Positions 22,091 to 23,801 of a stretch of DNA of 23,801 bases are shown here, piece after piece. The stretch spans positions 1-23,801 of the forward strand of contig JANOLP010000084.1 in NCBI GenBank assembly GCA_031419835.1, written 5' to 3'. The notes beneath the pieces are model-generated. The model searched no databases, was not told the DNA's origin, and saw only the letters and a list, made by a program, of their open reading frames with translations. How positions within the stretch are numbered: the stretch's first letter is position 1; every line of letters starts with the position of its first letter. This stretch comes from JALYOK01 sp031419835. GTDB taxonomy: Bacteria > Pseudomonadota > Gammaproteobacteria > Burkholderiales > JALYOK01. The position numbers were made by a program, and so were the translations under genes.

Positions 22091-22561
22091 ATGGACATTA
22101 ATTTAACGATAATCGGCCAGGCGATCGCATTCGCGATATTCGTTTGGTTCACGGCTAAGTTTGTGTGGCCGCCGTTGATGACAGCCATCGAGAATCGCCA
22201 AAAAGCGATTGCCGATGGACTTGCCGCAGCGGAAAAAGGCAAACTCGAATTGGCGAACGCCGATAAGAAAACCGTCGAAGTATTAGGCGAAGCGCGCGGG
22301 CGTGCTAATGACATCATTTCCTCCGCGGAAAAACGCGCGGCGCAAATGATCGACGAGGCGAAAGTCGCGGCGCGCAGCGAAGGTGATCGAATCGTCGCTA
22401 GCGCCAAAGCCGAAGTCGACCAAGAAGTGTTTCGCGCGAAAGAATCCTTGCGCGATCAGGTCGCTAAGTTGGCCGTCAGTGGCGCAGAGAAAATCTTGCG
22501 CCGCGAAGTCAATGCGCAGACTCACGCCGATCTGCTGACACAGTTGAAGCAGGAGCTGTGA
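22091..22561 (+). CDS. atpF: ATP synthase subunit b (F0)
   Basis: Subunit b is the peripheral stalk. The 156-residue protein has one N-terminal membrane helix (about 5-25, IGQAIAFAIFVWFTAKFVWPPL). A long charged helix that would form a coiled coil follows, with alanine-, lysine- and glutamate-rich repeats (ADGLAAAEKGKLELANADKK, RAAQMIDEAKVAARSEGDRI). The end VNAQTHADLLTQLKQEL binds the delta subunit. There is one b gene, not a b/b' pair. It lies 21 bp after atpE and 6 bp before atpH. Confidence 0.97.
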   Translation: MDINLTIIGQAIAFAIFVWFTAKFVWPPLMTAIENRQKAIADGLAAAEKGKLELANADKKTVEVLGEARGRANDIISSAEKRAAQMIDEAKVAARSEGDRIVASAKAEVDQEVFRAKESLRDQVAKLAVSGAEKILRREVNAQTHADLLTQLKQEL

Positions 22562-22567
22562 TCGAAC

Positions 22568-23101
22568 ATGGCTGAAGTTACGACGCTGGCGCGGCCTTAC
22601 GCCGAAGCGATTTTTAAGTTAGCGGATCAAGCGAATTCGTTGGGCAATTGGTCGGCGACGTTGGAGCGCTTAAGCACCGCGGCGGCGCAATCGAATGTCC
22701 GCGATGCGATCGGCGATCCTAAAACGACGACATCGGATCTGGTCGAACTGTTCGGCGGCGTGGTTGATCTCGGCACAGCGGAAGTCAAAAACTTCTTAAC
22801 GCTGCTCGGCGACAACGGCCGTTTGACCTTGCTGCCGCAAATTCGCACCCTGTTCGAAGAAATGAAACATCGACGCGAAGGTGTGCTCGAGGCGGAAATT
22901 ACCAGCGCGTTCCCGATGGAAGATTTGCAACTCGGCACGCTGGTCGGCCATCTCGAAGCAAAATACAAGCGCAAGATCCAGCCCCACGTAAGCGTGGACA
23001 AAGAACTCATAGGCGGCGTCAAAATCGTCATTGGTGACGAAGTGATCGACGCCTCCGTACGCGGCAAGCTGCAGCACATGGCTACCGCGTTGACCACTTA
23101 A
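22568..23101 (+). CDS. atpH: ATP synthase subunit delta (F1)
   Basis: Subunit delta joins the b stalk to the top of F1. The 177-residue protein starts with the conserved LARPYAEAIFKLADQ. It ends with the typical ELIGGVKIVIGDEVIDASVRGKLQHMATAL. The length is usual. A GGAGCTG site at the end of atpF serves as its ribosome-binding region. Confidence 0.96.
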   Translation: MAEVTTLARPYAEAIFKLADQANSLGNWSATLERLSTAAAQSNVRDAIGDPKTTTSDLVELFGGVVDLGTAEVKNFLTLLGDNGRLTLLPQIRTLFEEMKHRREGVLEAEITSAFPMEDLQLGTLVGHLEAKYKRKIQPHVSVDKELIGGVKIVIGDEVIDASVRGKLQHMATALTT

Positions 23102-23117
23102 AGTTGTAGGAGAAAGC

Positions 23118-23801
23118 ATGCAGCAACTGAACCCCTCCGAAATCAGCGAACTGATCAAGGCAAAGATTCAAAACCTCGCGCTGTCTGCCGACGTGCGCAA
23201 TCAAGGTACGGTCGTGTCGGTGACCGACGGTATCTGCCGCATTCACGGCCTGTCGGACGCGATGCAAGGCGAGATGTTGGAATTCCCGAATAATACGTTT
23301 GGCCTGGCGCTAAACCTGGAGCGCGATTCCGTCGGCTCGGTGGTATTGGGCGAGTACGAACACATTTCCGAAGGCGATACCGTTAAAGCAACGGGCCGTA
23401 TTCTCGAAGTGCCGGTCGGCCCGGAGTTAATCGGACGTGTTGTAAATTCCCTAGGTCAGCCGATCGACGGTAAGGGCCCAATCAACGCGAAATTGACGGA
23501 CGTGATCGAGAAGGTCGCACCGGGCGTTATCGCGCGTAAATCCGTTTCGCAGCCGGTGCAAACCGGTTTGAAATCTATCGACGCCATGGTGCCGGTCGGA
23601 CGCGGACAACGCGAGTTGATCATCGGTGATCGCCAAACCGGAAAGACCGCGGTTGCGGTTGACACCATCATCAACCAGAAGGGCAAAGACCTTTTCTGTA
23701 TCTATGTCGCGGTTGGCCAGAAGGCTTCTACTGTTGCGAACGTGGTGCGAAAGCTCGAAGAATACGGGGCGATGGCTTATACCATCGTGGTCGCGGCAAC
23801 T
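23118..23801 (+). CDS. atpA: ATP synthase subunit alpha (F1), 5' part
   Basis: Subunit alpha forms the hexamer with beta and holds the non-catalytic nucleotide sites. The first 228 codons are present; the window edge cuts the gene. Visible are MQQLNPSEISELIKAKI, the beta-barrel domain GTVVSVTDGICRIHGL, VGRVVN-like GRVVNSLGQPIDGKG, and the P-loop GDRQTGKT (170-177) followed by CIYVAVGQKASTVANVV. TAGGAGA lies 7 nt before the ATG. Downstream genes atpG, D and C are expected outside the window. Confidence 0.97.
   Translation, partial: MQQLNPSEISELIKAKIQNLALSADVRNQGTVVSVTDGICRIHGLSDAMQGEMLEFPNNTFGLALNLERDSVGSVVLGEYEHISEGDTVKATGRILEVPVGPELIGRVVNSLGQPIDGKGPINAKLTDVIEKVAPGVIARKSVSQPVQTGLKSIDAMVPVGRGQRELIIGDRQTGKTAVAVDTIINQKGKDLFCIYVAVGQKASTVANVVRKLEEYGAMAYTIVVAAT

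Overview
The window is a replication-origin-proximal chromosome segment of a proteobacterium, most likely a betaproteobacterium. Evidence for this is the order gyrB-dnaN-dnaA, with no recF between dnaN and gyrB, facing rpmH-rnpA-yidD-yidC-mnmE-mnmG-rsmG-parA-parB-atpIBEFHA. The protein sequences also look betaproteobacterial by eye, for example the long GyrB, the YidC core and the AtpE helix 2. No database search was possible, so the class is an inference. Base composition looks moderately GC-rich.

Bases 1-4100 form an accessory region. It starts with the tail of a probable antitoxin gene overlapping a PIN-domain (VapC-like) toxin gene. Two weak hypothetical ORFs on the minus strand follow, then a secreted GDSL/SGNH hydrolase with a good terminator, and a small secreted cysteine-containing protein of unknown function. 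The spaces between these genes are full of structured non-coding DNA: a run of palindromes at 2368-2447, two members of a long imperfect hairpin family (2484-2561 and 3552-3638), and two copies of a roughly 256-bp element (3169-3425 and 3848-4103, about 85% identical by hand alignment). A C-terminal gene remnant lies between the two copies.

Bases 4123-7101 hold a Tat-signal aldo/keto reductase with eight C-terminal cysteines arranged as two [4Fe-4S] motifs, a four-helix membrane protein just downstream, a convergent MFS transporter, and a gap carrying GTAGGGTGCAT-type inverted repeats.

Bases 7102-12410 carry the minus-strand replication genes gyrB, dnaN and dnaA. Two AT-rich gaps flank dnaA. 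The dnaA-rpmH gap has one perfect DnaA box and a strong promoter facing rpmH, and it is the better oriC candidate.

Bases 12411-20465 are a tightly packed plus-strand run for ribosomal protein L34, RNase P protein, membrane protein insertion (YidD, YidC), tRNA wobble modification (MnmE, MnmG), 16S rRNA methylation (RsmG) and chromosome segregation (ParA, ParB). Several genes overlap at their stop and start codons. Two parS sites were found, one just upstream of mnmG and one inside it, so the ParB loading sites lie within 2-3 kb of parAB and 4-6 kb of dnaA.

From 20466 to the end is the F-type ATP synthase operon (atpI, B, E, F, H and the first 228 codons of atpA), with a clear sigma70-type promoter upstream of atpI.

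No CRISPR array, tRNA, rRNA or transposase gene was seen, and no convincing new multi-gene system. The most unusual items are the duplicated 256-bp element and the Tat-exported Fe-S aldo/keto reductase with its membrane partner.
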